Assembly: GCA_030581615.1 (NCBI GenBank)
Contig: JAKTTT010000005.1
Coordinates: 310,001 to 374,000, forward strand
Direction: 5' to 3'
Origin: Alloascoidea africana
Taxonomy: Eukaryota > Ascomycota > Alloascoideomycetes > Alloascoideales > Alloascoideaceae
DNA length: 64,000 nt
A program made the position numbers and the translations under genes. Below, piece after piece: positions 1 through 13,272 of the stretch (position 1 is the stretch's first letter; the number at the start of each line of letters is the position of its first letter). The notes beneath the pieces are model-generated. The model was given only the letters and a program-made list of their open reading frames with translations, searched no databases and was not told the DNA's origin.

Positions 1-252
1 ACGGTCGTGGTTGTTACAGTGACCACTGGGATCTTTCCAACGACATTTGAAAGCACTTTGGCAAATGGGGCCATAACCACCGTTGTTGAAGAAGCCAGCG
101 TCAGTGTGATAGGAACCGAGAGCAATATACTGACTTTGACGACAGGAGCCGGCAGTTCGTTAAAGGTTCCCCTGTCCACTGAGGGACTAATTTACAATTA
201 CAAAACCGGGGTTTTCTTTTTAACCTCAATTTTGATGATTTTTTTCTTGTAG
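1..252 (+). CDS. C-terminal end of a probable cell-surface (GPI-type) protein, partial
   Basis: The frame is open from the first base and ends with TAG at 250-252, so the gene runs in from the left. About 83 residues are seen. They are rich in Thr, Ser and Val (TVVEEASVSV, LTLTTGAGSS) and close with a hydrophobic tail (TGVFFLTSILMIFFL). A Ser/Thr-rich stalk followed by a terminal hydrophobic segment is typical of fungal GPI-anchored wall proteins and adhesins. No clear omega site of small residues directly precedes the tail, so an ordinary C-terminal membrane segment is also possible. The family cannot be named from this fragment. Confidence 0.6.
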   Translation, partial: TVVVVTVTTGIFPTTFESTLANGAITTVVEEASVSVIGTESNILTLTTGAGSSLKVPLSTEGLIYNYKTGVFFLTSILMIFFL

Positions 253-3200
253 CGATAATGATTGTTTTAAGTGTAATATTGTTTTTGTTTTTAAATACTC
301 TGGATTTTGCATTACATTTGTCCAAATTATAGATAATTTTCAAGAAATGAACAGATTTCTTTCACCTTAAAGGGAAGCCAGAACCAGAAAATTTAACTCC
401 GGTACTGTATAAAATAGTCTTTAGAAAGATTGTTGGCTAACAGCACTTTGATATAAAAGTGAGAATCCTAGCTCATTAATCGGATTTAGAGGTCGGTCTG
501 ATCAGAAGCTGGAGCAGACCCAACAACACTTGACCAATATGGTTCTCTTATGGCCTGTCGGAGGAATGTCAAGACACAATTGGTACAGAGTAAAGAGAAA
601 AAAAAATAATGGTGGGGAAAGGAATGTTTCTTATTTAGACTTACGTCAACTCTCAAATATCTCCGAGTTGTGTATACTCGAACAGCAAGAGTTACTGCAT
701 TTCCCCGGTGCTTTTTGGGACTTCTTAGCAGTTTCACCAAAGATTTCAAATAAAAATAATCTAATGTGCAAATATTTTTGTCTTTGTTAGAAAGCCCGAG
801 TAGTGTATGTTTTGTTAAAGTTAAAAGGTCTCAAAAAAAATGGACGTTCCGTATCTAACGGCGTTGTCTTCAATTGTCTTGAAAATATTTGGAACCCCAA
901 CCAAAAGCATGCAGAAATAACTCCGACCAGCAGGTTGAATCTCTGCCAGAATATAAAGCAAGGTCATCCCATACCTTGTTCGCTTAGACTAAAACTATTC
1001 AATGTTTAAATAAAGATGCCTTCTTTTGAAGCTCGACCTCAAATACTTGCAATATATAACTCTTGAAGCATGAGTGAACAACGACTTTGAGTGAAGGAGA
1101 TTGGAACGACAGAAACTCTATTTGTGATCAATATTTTACACATCAAGCGATTTTATGGCATTTATGTCAGCGCTTTCTTTTAGTTGACAGTATGTACGAA
1201 AAAAGCCAATGCTCTCGCGATAAATTCAAGCTTGATGGACAGAGTGCAGGGTCGACTGAAGAGTTTATTGGATCTTTTACAAATTTCTTCGACCTCATGC
1301 TTTGAACGATAAAAACGACGTCTGAAGCTCTCAACAGATTGTAACCTAGACGAGTGGGTCCCATAAGAGGTGGGTATAGTCATCGAGAGAACAATTTCAG
1401 TGAAAAAAAAAGCCCAACAAAATTGACCGTGCGGCCTTCATTCCAGGGAGAGGCTGATTGAAAAATGGAGGGATCAGGCAGACCCTTTCCATCAGGCCTT
1501 GCAAAACTTCGGCACGGATACATACAACAAGTCAACGCCTTGAACTTGCAAAATTGCACACCAACTCGTCTTGAGTCCTTGAAACTACTATTTGTGCTTA
1601 GTGAGGTTGCGTGATTCAAAGAGGTTGAATTCCTATTTCAGTGCTTTTTGGCATGTTCAGACCAAATCTCAAGGTGTAATTATTTTTCAAAAGATATCGA
1701 ACTACAAAATTTTGACGCAAGAGATTGTGCTCGTTTCAAAGTACATCTGCGAACAAGAAATAATTAAATTCAATTCTCTGCAAGCATTCTAAAATTGAAT
1801 TGAAGGGCTTCACAAAGGTCACGGATGAAGGCATTGACAAGAAAAAAAAACTGTCGATTCCGGGACTGTGTCCTAAAGTTAATCGGCATTCTGTCCCGTA
1901 TCATTTGGGCGGCCAAGTGTTGGCGAGGCCTTTTATTATTTTCTCGTAATGCCTTCCCCAATGATTTACCAAGACCGAATACACTTTTTCAAAGGCACTT
2001 ATACCCCAAAATGGCTCAATCTGTAACTGGTCAGGAATCATGTTTTATTGCCTGGTTTGGGTGGAACGCTTTGCAATGTTATTTACATGGCAAGCCAAAG
2101 AGATACGCACAATTGTTTTTGATAAAGCAATCACTAAAAGAGCGTTTTTGTAGGGTGTATACAATAAAGATAGACAAAATTGAGACCCAGATTGTCAGAG
2201 GTTTAATCAGAGTAGTGTGAAGTTGAGACTGGTGATGTAATGGGTTTTCAGCCAAAAAACACTATTTTGTCAGCTTCAGTGTCATCTATCAAAGCTCGAT
2301 ATCTTATTTTGGATTAGGATTTGTAATTGACAAATAAAGTTATGACATTTTCAAAGCTCTAAATGATTCATCGCAGAGTAGATTTCGGTAGAGCAATTAA
2401 GTAGATCCTAGGTTTCTCTCGCTTTTTCGCTATTCTCAGCTTCTAGCTTGCTTGAAATTTCAGTTCATATCTTTGAAAAGAAGTATCACTCACTTTTTTT
2501 TTACCCTATTATTTCTTTTACGGACATTCTGAGGTTCTTTGTAAATACCGTTGTTGGCATGTGGCTGCTCAAAAAGAGTATCAAGAAACCCCGGAAAAAT
2601 AAATGCGCCGCACTGCAGTTTCCCTGCCGTTCGGAAAAACCTTTAGTGAGTAGACTTGTTAGTACCAAGGAAATGTGATATTGAGGAGTTACAACATTTG
2701 TCTATTTTCTATCTCATTTTCAGCTCTGTATTACCCAGGTATTAAAGAACTCTATATATATTTAAAAAAAAATAATTCAAAAAAGATAAAATCCACATTC
2801 TCGAATCTAGCTTTAGATTGGAGTCTGGGAACCAAAAAGAGCTTATACATTGACACAACAAGATAGAACTTGGGTAACTATTAGTCACAGAGCTTGAGAT
2901 GAATATTTAGGTCAGAAATATATTCTTATATTTGTTGTAGTTGTTATTTACTTGTCAGACGTTGGAAACAGAATAATCCAAAGATATGACTCTTGATTTC
3001 TGTCTGTTCTTCATCGCCCTACTAATAAGAGCACTTTGCTAGACTTTGTTGTAAAAATGATACAAGCATAGATCAAGTAAGCCAGTTTATCGGTACAGAA
3101 AACCTGGTTAAAAGGCTTATTTGAACAGACTTATACCTTTCTTAAATCTCTTGACACCAACTTAAGAACTTACGAAGGGATTCAAAAACAACCTTCAAAA

Positions 3201-4651
3201 GGCAAGCAAAGCTAGCATATTGTCAACTTGGGAGTCGGTTGTTTAAAAAACCCCATACCAAAAGTTATACAAAAGCCATCCAACTGTATGTTGAATTATC
3301 CATTATTCTTGAAAGAATCATATTAGTGTCATGTTTTCAGAAATTATGGATCAGGAGATATCGGTATTATCACTGGATTGGCTCTTTTTTTCTAGTGTTT
3401 AAGCCTGTTTATACTCAATTGTCATGTTGCTGACACAAATTGCAATAACCTATCATTTTCCCTCCGTTCTAAACGTTCAAGTAGGCGTTTTATTCACTTT
3501 TGGTTTGCCGTATCCCAATTTTGACCACAACTTTCGCTTTAATCGGGTACTAGATCAATTTAACAACTTTTTAGCATTAAAAAGAGCATTACTTAGAAGG
3601 CAGTGATAAAATTCATCCTGATTGAAGAGTTCTTTGTAGTTTTTGCATTAAATGACTTATTAATGAGTATCATGCTTCATCTCATAATACAACCCCTGAG
3701 ATCAAATAGCCTTGCTTGAATTTATAAATCTTTTTGATCTATGGCCTTACAAGACTATACCCAAGAGCTTTACAAATAATGGCTGGAAAGAGTGCAAAAA
3801 TCTCAAAAAGAAAAATCGAGTTGACACATTTTCAATAGTTTTCTTCGTCAAAATACAACTAGGTTTTAACATCTCGTTGTTTGCTTTCAAATATTTACCC
3901 AGTAAAAGCCATGCTTAAATTGCTTTGTAATGGGTTGGAAGCAATTATGTTTCGCTCACGTTGACCTATCCTTTTTACGCCTTCGTTTAATGATCTATCG
4001 TTGCCGTGATGTCTGGAGAAAAGGTACCAAGGTTATACACATTATATTATTCGACATGTACTAAAAGTTAATATTGTGTGCCGACCGATTTGTGCTCACG
4101 GTGGTTGAAGTATCAATAATTATTCTTCGACTCGATGCACTTGGTGCCAGAGCAGTGTGGGCACTGCAGAAATAAAAGTTCACCCAACATTCTGAAAAAA
4201 TAATTTTATCATTCGTCTGAAATTCTCGAGAGCTGTCCTGAATTCCCCTGCAGTGCAGCATTCAATCGCCAGATTATATTCTAACGCTCAATTACGATAC
4301 GAGATTGAACAAAAAGAAAGTCTGGTCAACCGCCTACTAAATAGAAATCCACTTTAAGGATTCGTGTCTTTTTCCCCCATATGGAATCCATTTATTTCTT
4401 TATTCGGTAACCTGATCTTTTTCAAAACATGGTTGCAAGCCTTATTCTTTGATGAAAAATCAATCACGCATATTCTTATCCTCGAGGAGTATTTAACAAA
4501 TTCAACTGCCACATCTGCTTTTCTTCTTCCAGAAGATAATTCGACTCCATACCTCTCCCTCTCTTGTTGATAGATTGCCTTGTTCAATCATTTTTTGTAT
4601 TCATTTATTTTATCTTTTTTTTCATTTTACTGCTTTTATATTTTTAAACAT
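253..4651. other. 4.4-kb AT-rich stretch without a recognisable gene
   Basis: Many short open frames occur on both strands, the longest about 131 codons at 1825-2220 (+). None shows a family motif, a convincing start context or a partner exon, and homopolymer runs of A and T are frequent. No tRNA, tandem array or paired long repeat was seen. It may be degenerate sequence behind the surface-protein gene. Confidence 0.5.
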
Positions 4652-6463
4652 ATGAGAATACCAGGTCTTGAGACCCTGCCTGAGGTTGTTGAAAAACTGA
4701 GGGTTAAAAGCAGGTATGATTCACCGGATATTTGACACCAATGAATTTTATGCTAATTTGCTTATTCTTGATAGTGGCGATTATAAAACTACAAGCAAAC
4801 TTATAAACAGCGATGTGGTGCCGCTTCCTCCCAAACGACGGACTTGGAATGCTTTATCTTTTTTTGGATTTTGGAACGTGGATAAGTGAGTAGTCTCGAG
4901 ATCACACAATAATGTAAAGAGCTAACATGTATGTTTTACTTAGCTTTAATGTTGGGACATGGTCAATTGGATCTTCCTTGCTTTCTCTTGGATTAAATGT
5001 TAGTCAAACTATGGGAATAATCATTGTTGGACGACTCCTCACTGCTGTATTGTGCCTTTTCAACCAGCACTCAGGATCAAAATGGCATATTGGATACACA
5101 GTTACCCAACGACAAGTTTTTGGTGTTATAGGCTCAAACATAACAATATGTCTGAGAATTTTGCTTTCAGTTGTTTGGTATGGAGCTCAAGCTTGGCTGG
5201 GCGGACGCTTGATGACAACAATCTTTTCGTCTTGGAGTTACAGTTACCTGCATATGGAAAATACTCTGGAATCCAGTGTGCATATGTCAACAAGAGAATT
5301 GATTGGATTTCTAGCATTCCACATTTTGTCGTTTCCCCTGCTGGTAAGAAATTTAGAATGGCACGCGTAGCATATTGCATACTAACACCAACATATTCTA
5401 GTTAATGAAACCTGAAAAGGTCAGCAAGCTGTTATTATTCAGCAACTTGATTGGGTGTACTTCTATGGTCGCTATAGCGTCTTGGGCAGGATATGTTTCA
5501 GATGATACGGGGCCAATAATGAATAAATCCATGGACGAATTCTCGGCTTCTCAACTTGCTTGGACTTGGCTGTATGGAATCACTTCAGTTTACGGCAGCG
5601 CCTCTTCAGGATTGGTCAATGGTGTTGATTATACACGATATGCCCGAAAGCCTAGTGATCCATATTATGGGACCTTTGTATCTTATGTGATTCTTGGGTC
5701 AATTGTTCCATTTATGGGAATCATATCCACATCTTCTTTGCTTGGAAAGTACAATAAATCATTCTGGAATCCTGTTGATATTCTCGATTTCTGGTTAGAA
5801 TCAAGCTATAGTGCTGGAAACAGAGCTGCAGCTTTTTTCGTTGCTCTGGGGTTGCTTGGAGGCCAAATGGGGTTGAATGTTGCTGGCAATGGTTATGCTG
5901 GAGGCATAGATCTTGCTGGACTTCTTCCGAAATGGTTTAACTTACGAAGAGGGGCGGTTCTTATAGCGGTTTTATCTTGGTGCGTTCAACCTTGGAACTT
6001 TTACAATACCGACAGCATGTTTGTTACAGTTATGGGCTGCTTCTCCATTTTTATGTCGCCATTGATTGGAATTATGCTTTGTGACTTTTACATCATTCGC
6101 AAACGAATGCTCAAGCTTAGCGACCTTTATACATTTGATTCCAATGGTATTTACTATTATTACCATGGATTTAATCCAAGAGCAATTGTTGTGTGGTTCA
6201 GTGTTTGCTCACTAGCAATACCAGGGCTAATTCATAACGTTGAAGAAAGCATCTACATTACGAAGGGAATGGAAAACTATTATTGTGGCAATTCAATTTT
6301 TGGATTATCTATAACAATGATATTGTATTATGCTTGCCATCTGATTTGGCCAATTAAAGGAGTAGGGGAAATAGATGAAGTGGATGTTTTTGGAACTTTT
6401 ACAGAAAAGGAAGCAACAAAGCTTGGCATGGTTCCTCATGAGAGTCAAGTCTCCAGAGCTTGA
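4652..6463 (+). CDS. NCS1-family permease (uracil/allantoin/thiamine-type), four exons
   Basis: Exons 4652-4713, 4775-4885, 4944-5343 and 5402-6463 join to 544 residues. The introns (61, 58 and 58 nt) start GTATGA, GTGAGT and GTAAGA, carry GCTAAT, GCTAAC or ACTAAC branch sites and end in TAG. The joins keep frame through the family core: PPKRRTWNALSFFGFW is followed by VDNFNVGTWSIGSSLLSLG, and later come GAQAWLGG and NGVDYTRYARKP. The NCS1 (Fur4/Dal4/Thi7/Nrt1) family imports nucleobases, allantoin, thiamine or related compounds with protons through about 12 membrane helices of the plasma membrane. The substrate cannot be read from the sequence. The N-terminal cytosolic part is short (about 57 residues). 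The start is the first ATG in exon 1, 62 nt before the first donor. Confidence 0.9.
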
Positions 6464-7354
6464 AACAAACTACATCAGATGAATTTCGGTATTCTTCTGA
6501 GACTGAAGAAAAACTAATGAGATATCTATGCTTAGAGCATAAGATCAGGGAGAACCAAAGCACCCCTTAAAGTGCTTCTGCTAAAAGTGGATTTTTTTAA
6601 TGATTTTTTGCTTTAGATTTTGTTTTATGACTTCGTATATACAGGTACAAACACTTATACATAAAGCTGTGGGTTGTTAAATAACTGGGTTTTTTTTTAT
6701 GTTGACGATAGTATTAAACAAGAGAGGATAAAGATACATTAATTATGGTTGATTTTTAACTTTGCTCATTTGATGGCAATAACACGAATAGCTTCTTCTG
6801 GAAGGAAACTTTGGCAAATTTATTCCGCTTTTTACTCGAATGATGCGCTTTACTAATTGGTCAAAAGGCCAGCTAGTATTTTTCTCAATGCAGTAATAAC
6901 TCGAGTTTTTTAAATCTTAATTAGGAAAGCTTGGTTTCCGGGAACGGAAAGGAGATCTGAGTAAACCGAGCTCTGCGGAACTATGTTTAGCCGCACTATT
7001 GGTTAACCTGTCCATCGGCTTGAAGGGCCCATCAAAAAGTTTCTATTTTCCGGCCGTCGTATTTGCTTTTTACACATGGAAAAAGCCTGCATTAATGAAC
7101 AATCATATTTAAACAAATATTGCGTGGGCATGATGAATTTGAATGCCTTGTGTACAAGGAAACAAAAAGCGAATTGGATAAGATGGGAGTGTTTATCACA
7201 ATCATAATGATCTTGGAGTGGTATTGTAATTGATCATTTCAGACATCTTCATTTAAAATATAGAAAAAAATAAATACTTAGAAATCTACGTATCATTCAT
7301 CTGTCATTCAGTTGTTCTGTTCACATGCCGCAGATTCAAAATAATCTAACCATT
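6464..7354. other. Intergenic, convergent 3' ends
   Basis: Separates the permease from the alcohol dehydrogenase on the opposite strand. AT-rich, with T runs that may serve 3' end formation. No gene or repeat was seen. Confidence 0.5.
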
Positions 7355-8488
7355 TCACATAGCTTGGGCAAAAATTGCTTTAACTTGCTCTTTGGTTGGC
7401 TGTATTGGGTTTGTGACTCCACAAGCATCCTTCATTGCATTCTCTGCTAAGATATCGAAATCTTCTTCCTTGACTCCTAGTTCCTTGAGACCTGAAGGAA
7501 TACCAATAGACTTGCTGAGCACTGAGATAGCTTCAATAGCTGCTTCAGCGGTAGCTTCACGGGCTTTCAAGTGAGTTGCAATGGTCGCTAATCTCTCAGA
7601 AACAACTTGACTGTTGAATTTTTGGACATGGGGCAAGAGAATGGCGTTGCAAACTCCATGCGGCAAATGGTAAAACCCACCTAGCTGATGGGCCATCGCG
7701 TGAACATAGCCAAGAGACGCATTGTTAAAAGCCATACCAGCCAGATACTCAGCGTAACACATGGCTTCTCTGGCAGCATGATTTTGTCCATCATGAACGG
7801 CTGTATACAAGTTTTCAGTCAATAAATCAATGGCTTTCAATGCACATGTATCCGTAATGGGAGTTGCATTAGTTGAGACATACGCTTCAATCGAATGTGT
7901 AAGAGCGTCCATGCCGGTAGCAGCAGTCAAGCCCTTTGGCATTCCATACATAGTCTCAGGATCGTTCACTGCGATTGCTGGAGTGACGTTGCTATCGACT
8001 ATGGCCATCTTGACTTTTCGGGCAGTGTCGGTGATAATTGTAAATCTTGTGATCTCAGAAGCCGTTCCTGCAGTAGTGTTGATCGCAATAAGTGGAAGCT
8101 GGGGTTTGGCAGACTTGTCCACTCCTTCATAGTCTTGAATCTTACCGCCATTAGCAGCAACAAGAGCAATGCCTTTTGCACAATCGTGAGCTGAACCGCC
8201 TCCAATTGAAATAACACAGTCGCATTTTTTTTCGAGGAGGATTTTTATGCCCTTCTCAACGGTTTCAATTGAAGGATTAGGTTCAACATCTCCAAACAGC
8301 GACGAAGGAATGTCTCTCTCAGTCAAGTACTTTTCAACTTTATCTGCCAATCCAACCTTAACTATCCCTGGATCAGTAACGATCAATGGATGTTTGAATC
8401 CCTTTTTCTTGATGAGATCCATAGATTCTTCAACGGCGCCAACGCCGAATAGAGAAATAGGAGCGCTGTAAAATCCGGAAACAGGCAT
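7355..8488 (-). CDS. ADH4: Iron-type (group III) alcohol dehydrogenase, ADH4-like
   Basis: A single exon of 377 residues, close to the usual 380-odd of the family. The nucleotide-binding GGGS lies at 97-100 ([13 protein letters not shown]). The metal ligands expected for the family are all present: Asp194 and His198 in [13 protein letters not shown], His263 in [11 protein letters not shown], and His277 in HLPHGVC. The enzyme interconverts ethanol or similar primary alcohols and aldehydes with NAD(H). Fungal relatives are S. cerevisiae Adh4 and bacterial AdhB types. Location is uncertain: no clear signal or PTS1 is present, and the protein ends FAQAM. It could instead act on other short-chain or 1,3-diol substrates. 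Confidence 0.93.
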   Translation of the reverse strand: MPVSGFYSAPISLFGVGAVEESMDLIKKKGFKHPLIVTDPGIVKVGLADKVEKYLTERDIPSSLFGDVEPNPSIETVEKGIKILLEKKCDCVISIGGGSAHDCAKGIALVAANGGKIQDYEGVDKSAKPQLPLIAINTTAGTASEITRFTIITDTARKVKMAIVDSNVTPAIAVNDPETMYGMPKGLTAATGMDALTHSIEAYVSTNATPITDTCALKAIDLLTENLYTAVHDGQNHAAREAMCYAEYLAGMAFNNASLGYVHAMAHQLGGFYHLPHGVCNAILLPHVQKFNSQVVSERLATIATHLKAREATAEAAIEAISVLSKSIGIPSGLKELGVKEEDFDILAENAMKDACGVTNPIQPTKEQVKAIFAQAM

Positions 8489-10545
8489 TGGAGGTGGTTA
8501 ATTCTTCTTTAGTAGTTTGTTTTATGTGTTTACAAGGAAGACCAAACCTTATGGGAATTTTACTCGCTTTATAAGCTTGGGAAGAGTGTCGATTGAAGTG
8601 TTTTGCCGACTCAAGAAACAGAACGTGTTATCGACAATGAGAGAATTAAATCATATAAATCAGATATCCTGCTTAATTTGATATCCATTATTGGTTAAAT
8701 GGGAATAAGCGATTATTCGGCTCAAAGGAATTCGTTTTGTTGAGATTCTGCGGAGCATAAACACAAAGCTGTTCTTGCCATGAGGTTGGCATGCCTTCTA
8801 TACGAGCGCTTGTTAATGCTTGATTATTATCGTCTATAGCTAGTAAGAAAGAACTTTTCTACTCACTTGGTAAACAAAAATTGAGCTTATATCTTCTTTG
8901 TGTTTGACTCCATGGCGAGTCGGTCGACCACCTTGGAGGTTACTTTACTTATTAAATCCTACAACTACATGATACAGAACTTGTTAGCAAGCTCTTTTAG
9001 ATGATCTAGGATATCTTTATGCTCCCTACAGGAGTGTTATTGCTGCCTCACAACCAGCGTCTCAGGCTTACTAACTTTAAGGTTCTAAATGTGCTCGGAT
9101 CAAGTTTCTCAAAACTCACTTTCCAGAATGCTTACCCATAAAAATGTTTCATCCAATGCTAAGCATGGGGTCTGGCACAATGAGTGAGAATAAGATATTC
9201 TGAATTCAAAAATTGTTCGCATGCGATATCAATCAATGTCTTCTTTTCAAGTAAGCTCCGATCTGAATAATATTGATGCTTTCACCACCTCCAGGTGCAT
9301 TTATTAAACCTGGGATAACACCTCTTGAAGGTTTTATATACCTAATTTGTACTTGCAATTTAACGAATTATTCTTGAGATTCCAATCAACCTATGAAACG
9401 AGATATATTACTATCAGAAACCATCCCAATCAGTAGCTTCAGAAACCCCTATTTTACTTTCCAGACCTTTGGAAAGCACCTCACATTTCAGAAAAACAGG
9501 ATTCTTCGACTTTCTCAGGCTTGAACACCACCTGGTCTTGATGTACCTTGGAGGTGATTTCTTTCTTACCCCATTTTTTACTTTCAGGATAGCAGCATAC
9601 TCATAAGCATGCCCAAGCACACCAATTATGCACCCCATGAAGCCCATACTTTCCATTTAAATTCTTGCCGAGTCGGCCTATCGGAGATCCTGGATCAATT
9701 TGGAAATTGAAGCTAGGAAAATGGGTTTGGGTAAGTATTTTTTATGAAAACATTTCTGCGCTTTTAAGAAGACAACGCTGCCAATCTAGAAGCTGGTTGT
9801 GTCCACCTTTTTTTAAGTAGTTTATTGGTTAACTGCCTTTTCAAACGTGTTAAGGAGAACCTCCTTGCAAGACGAAAGAAACATTCCTCTACTTAGGATA
9901 AAAAAAAGGACAAAAACTTTGAGCTAACATTCCACCGTGTTATAGAATGACCTAATCTACTATCTTTCGAAAGCTAATTTGCATACTAAATCAATCTTTC
10001 TTCTCAATATCAATCCAATTTATTCTAAAACTGCATTCGAACCCTCGACAAACCACAAGTGTGGACAATATGAATAAAGTATTTATTTCAATATGTTACC
10101 CATTGACCCGGCACGATAATCAGACAGCCGTATAGACTCTTTCTCATGTGCTCATCTAATAGTTAGTTCGGGGTGAGTATATCTCGTTCGCTTACAGCCT
10201 TGACAGATTCAGCCGCATGTTGTCTTACCCACGCCACTAGCCACATTCAGAGGCACGGCAACCAGAGCTTATAGAATCAATGAGAGCATCCATGCAGTGA
10301 ACTATTTCCATGCATTCAGTCCATCTCAAACCCCTCCCCCACCTTCCTTGACTGACTCTTAGATTAATACCCAAAGTTTACAAGCTTGAACTGGTAAATT
10401 TTAAAGAAATTCGAAAATTGTATCAATTATTCGAGGCCATTACCATTAGGTTCAAAACTCAGGGATAGTAACCAGTCTCGTGCGGGTACATTTTGCTCTT
10501 TGTGATGAAACCTAAACATGGGAATTATAAGCTATTAAAACTATT
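8489..10545. other. 2.1-kb AT-rich region without a recognisable gene
   Basis: Holds the promoter of the dehydrogenase and the 3' flank of the thiolase. Only short frames lacking motifs occur, such as 9414-9656 (-). No repeat or RNA gene was identified. Confidence 0.45.
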
Positions 10546-11822
10546 CTATTGTCCAAATCGAACATTTTCTATGACAACAGCGCTTGCCCCACCTCCTCCA
10601 TTGCACACAGCAGCCACTCCTATTTTGCCTTCCTCTTGAAGCAGTACACTGGTCAACGTAACAAGAATCCTCGACCCAGAACAGCCCAAAGGGTGCCCTA
10701 ATGCCACAGCACCACCATAGACATTTAGACTTTTTTCTGGGATATCTAAAAGCTCCTGGTTAGCTATCCCAACAACACTGAATGCCTCGTTAAACTCAAA
10801 GAAATCAACATCTTTAATGCCATAAGGTATACCAGCAAGGGCCTTGGGAACAGCTTTGCTTATAGTTGTTGTAAAATGCATTGGATCTTGTTCAGCTTCC
10901 CCCCAACTAAGAATTTTTGCAATTGGTTGAAGACCCTCTTCTTCTACCTTCTCTCCTGAAACTAGGATAAGAGCAGAAGCGCCATCGTTCAGTGGCGCCG
11001 CATTTGCAGCAGTGATCGTTCCTCCTGCCTTATCAAAGGAAGGTTTGATAGATCTTAATTTCTCAATATTCAGTCTGTTGGACTCTTCATCAATGGATAC
11101 GCTTTTAATGTTTCCTTTTTTATCTCGGATTTCAATTGGCTCGATCTCCCGTTGATACTTTCTATTTGAATGAGCAACTTGTGCTTTCAAGTAGCTGGAA
11201 ATTGCAAAGTCATCTTGTTTTTTTCTTGAGATCTTTTGCTCTTTAGAACAAATCTCGCCCGCAATTCCCATAGCACTGTCGTTGAACGCATCAGTAAGCC
11301 CGTCTAGCTCCAGGCCATCAATCAAAGCAGAGCTGCCAAATCTTATCCCAGATCTTGCACTATTGAGATAAAAAGGAACGTTGGTCATAGACTCAGTCCC
11401 ACCAACAACAACTACATCATTTGAACCCGAAAGTATTGATTGTGCTCCTAAAATGACTGCTTTCAAGCCAGATGCACAAACCTTGTTCACTGTCGTTGCA
11501 ACAGTATCATAACCAAGACCTGCTTTCAAAGCAATTTGCCGAGCAGGATTTTGCCCAGCATTGGCTTGAAGGGCATTGCCAAAGAACACTTCTTGGGTAT
11601 CAGATGGTAACAGTTGAGGAGCTCTCTTAAAAGCAGCTTTTCGATGTCATGATAGTTAGTTTCAATGCTTGATCTCATCTCAGCGCTTCTCTTTTCAATA
11701 CCTTTAACAGCGTGTACGCCAAGCTCCACACTCCCAAGCGAAGCCAGAGAACCTTGGAAGGAACCAATTGGTGTCCGGGCAGCTGCAACGATGAACACTT
11801 CTTTTCTCAAATGTGCCATCAT
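10546..11822 (-). CDS. ERG10: Acetyl-CoA C-acetyltransferase (acetoacetyl-CoA thiolase), two exons
   Basis: Exon 1 is 11822-11702 and exon 2 is 11636-10546, giving 403 residues. The 65-nt intron (GTATTG, ACTAAC, AAG) must be removed to join GVHAVK to AAFKRAPQ; unspliced, the frame drifts off the family sequence. N-terminal ARTPIGSFQGSL, active-site Cys94 in NKVCASGLKA, then EFNEAF, ALGHPLGCSG and CNGGGGASA mark a biosynthetic thiolase. It condenses two acetyl-CoA to acetoacetyl-CoA, the first step of the mevalonate and ergosterol pathway. The N-terminus (MMAHLRKEVF) is short with no obvious mitochondrial presequence, and no PTS1 is seen (ends RFGQ), so a cytosolic role is favoured. Start: either of two adjacent ATGs. 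Function links it to the SCAP gene further right, but there is no local cluster. Confidence 0.93.
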
Positions 11823-12948
11823 TGGTTATTAGTACTTTGCTTTCTTTGTTTCAAGAGAAATGGTGATTTCAAGCTTGGAGGCTAATGCGATTTATAGTGC
11901 GATGAAGCAGCTATCGGAGACTGTGATTACACCATGATCGTTATATCAACTAAAAAATCTTAATAAGCAAATACCAGAGCTCACAGTTATTTTGAACCAT
12001 AAAAACAGTTGATAATTAACCTTTTCAATTTCTAAGCAGAGATTTTGTTGACTACGACTAAAGGCGAGGCTACGAATTTTTTGGTATCAAGACTTTTCCA
12101 TGCATATCGTACGTTCTCATCCTCAACCTTTTATGCTACCAGATCAAAATCTCATTTTTGGCACACATTACATTATTATCAAAGAACTGGACCATGCCAT
12201 TCTCGTAAATCAACTTTATCTGAAAAATATACTAACGCTGAGTTGAACTTTGCGGTGGGTTCATTTCTCAGGTCATTGGAGAAATGAATAAGCTTTCCGC
12301 TTGATTATGCTGATTCTCGGATTTTCTCAACAAAAACCTAGTCGTTTTTCTATCGTAATTAAACATCATTTAAAAAATCCAATCACACTTGAAAGAGTAT
12401 GCACTTTGTTCAGCGAAAGAGCAACAAGAAGAAGACAATTCTTTCTGCGAGCTATTGAGATCCTCTCGTGTTTTTCCCAACAGGAAGAATTTAAAATATA
12501 CCGGGGAAATATTATTGAGCACACCAATACCCGTTCAGGCAATGATTAATACCTATTCGCGAGATGGCCTCCTCGATGTGAACCATGAACCCACTTGACA
12601 GAAATGGCTCTAGCAATTCCACAAATGTTAACCCGCCAAAATACGCTCATTCTTTAGTTCCTGGTACAAGAACATGACACACTCCTTTGTTCATCATTAC
12701 GTATTTTATATTCCCTTGCTGATTATTCCGGGGATATGACCCTAGGGCTGTGTCCTATTTTAGTCCCGCTTCTTGGGTGCCGGCCCATTTCCAAAAAAGG
12801 CGGAAGGGGGTGGGATGCAGGGTAAGACAAGACATCTTTTAATACTGTATATAAGGGAAGGCACGTTTAAACTCGATCATCCACCATCTCTGTAGTCACT
12901 TGCCCTGGGACTTTATCCACATTGCTCACTCTGACATTCCTTTAGAGG
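11823..12948. other. Intergenic between divergent genes
   Basis: Carries the promoters of the thiolase (-) and the small membrane-protein gene (+). G-rich tracts (GAAGGGGG) sit near 12805, resembling the AGGGG stress-element core. Short frames near 12045-12550 lack good starts or motifs. Confidence 0.45.
12848..12855 (+). promoter_or_regulatory. TATA box of the 107-residue membrane-protein gene
   Basis: TATATAAG lies 94 bp before the ATG at 12949, a normal yeast spacing, and supports this short frame as a real gene. Confidence 0.55.
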
Positions 12949-13272
12949 ATGACGGTTATGGCCTCTACGTCTTCGATACTCTATCAGAGCGACTATCGAC
13001 TTCCAGAACCCAACACAGTTTTCAGTTATCCCACCGTGCCACATATTCCAGCACAAGGCGATGATATTGACGAAGAAGACGAGTATGAGCTTGAAGGACT
13101 TGGAGTGAAGGCAAATGGGTCAGCACTTCATCGCGAGTTTCTATACATTGTGGTCTGTCTACTGCTGGGCCTATTTTGTTTAGTTCTACTATTTGGCATC
13201 TTCACATACTTGTTTATCAATTACCAACAATCGATTGCGATAACAGACACAACGGTCAAGCGGATACGTTAA
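12949..13272 (+). CDS. Small single-pass membrane protein, unknown function
   Basis: 107 residues, not recognised. The first 60 are soluble with an acidic patch (DDIDEEDEYELEG, about 38-50). A strong hydrophobic segment of about 25 residues (roughly 65-90, YIVVCLLLGLFCLVLLFGIFT) follows, then a short polar, basic tail (VKRIR). There is no N-terminal signal peptide, so it looks like a type II or tail-anchored-like protein. A TATA box 94 bp upstream and G-rich promoter elements argue for real expression. A second ATG three codons in could also start it. The endomembrane system or plasma membrane is likely; nothing more can be said. Confidence 0.6.
   Translation: MTVMASTSSILYQSDYRLPEPNTVFSYPTVPHIPAQGDDIDEEDEYELEGLGVKANGSALHREFLYIVVCLLLGLFCLVLLFGIFTYLFINYQQSIAITDTTVKRIR

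Noticed and set aside
1825-2220. 131-codon frame in the left desert
   Set aside because: No motif, poor start context, and ends among other random frames; insufficient support.
7392-8471. Plus-strand frames of 60-100 codons within the dehydrogenase gene
   Set aside because: Antisense shadows of a well-supported gene.
10033-10046. GGTTCGAAT-like B-box motif on the minus strand
   Set aside because: Flanking bases do not pair as a T stem and no A box or acceptor stem is present.
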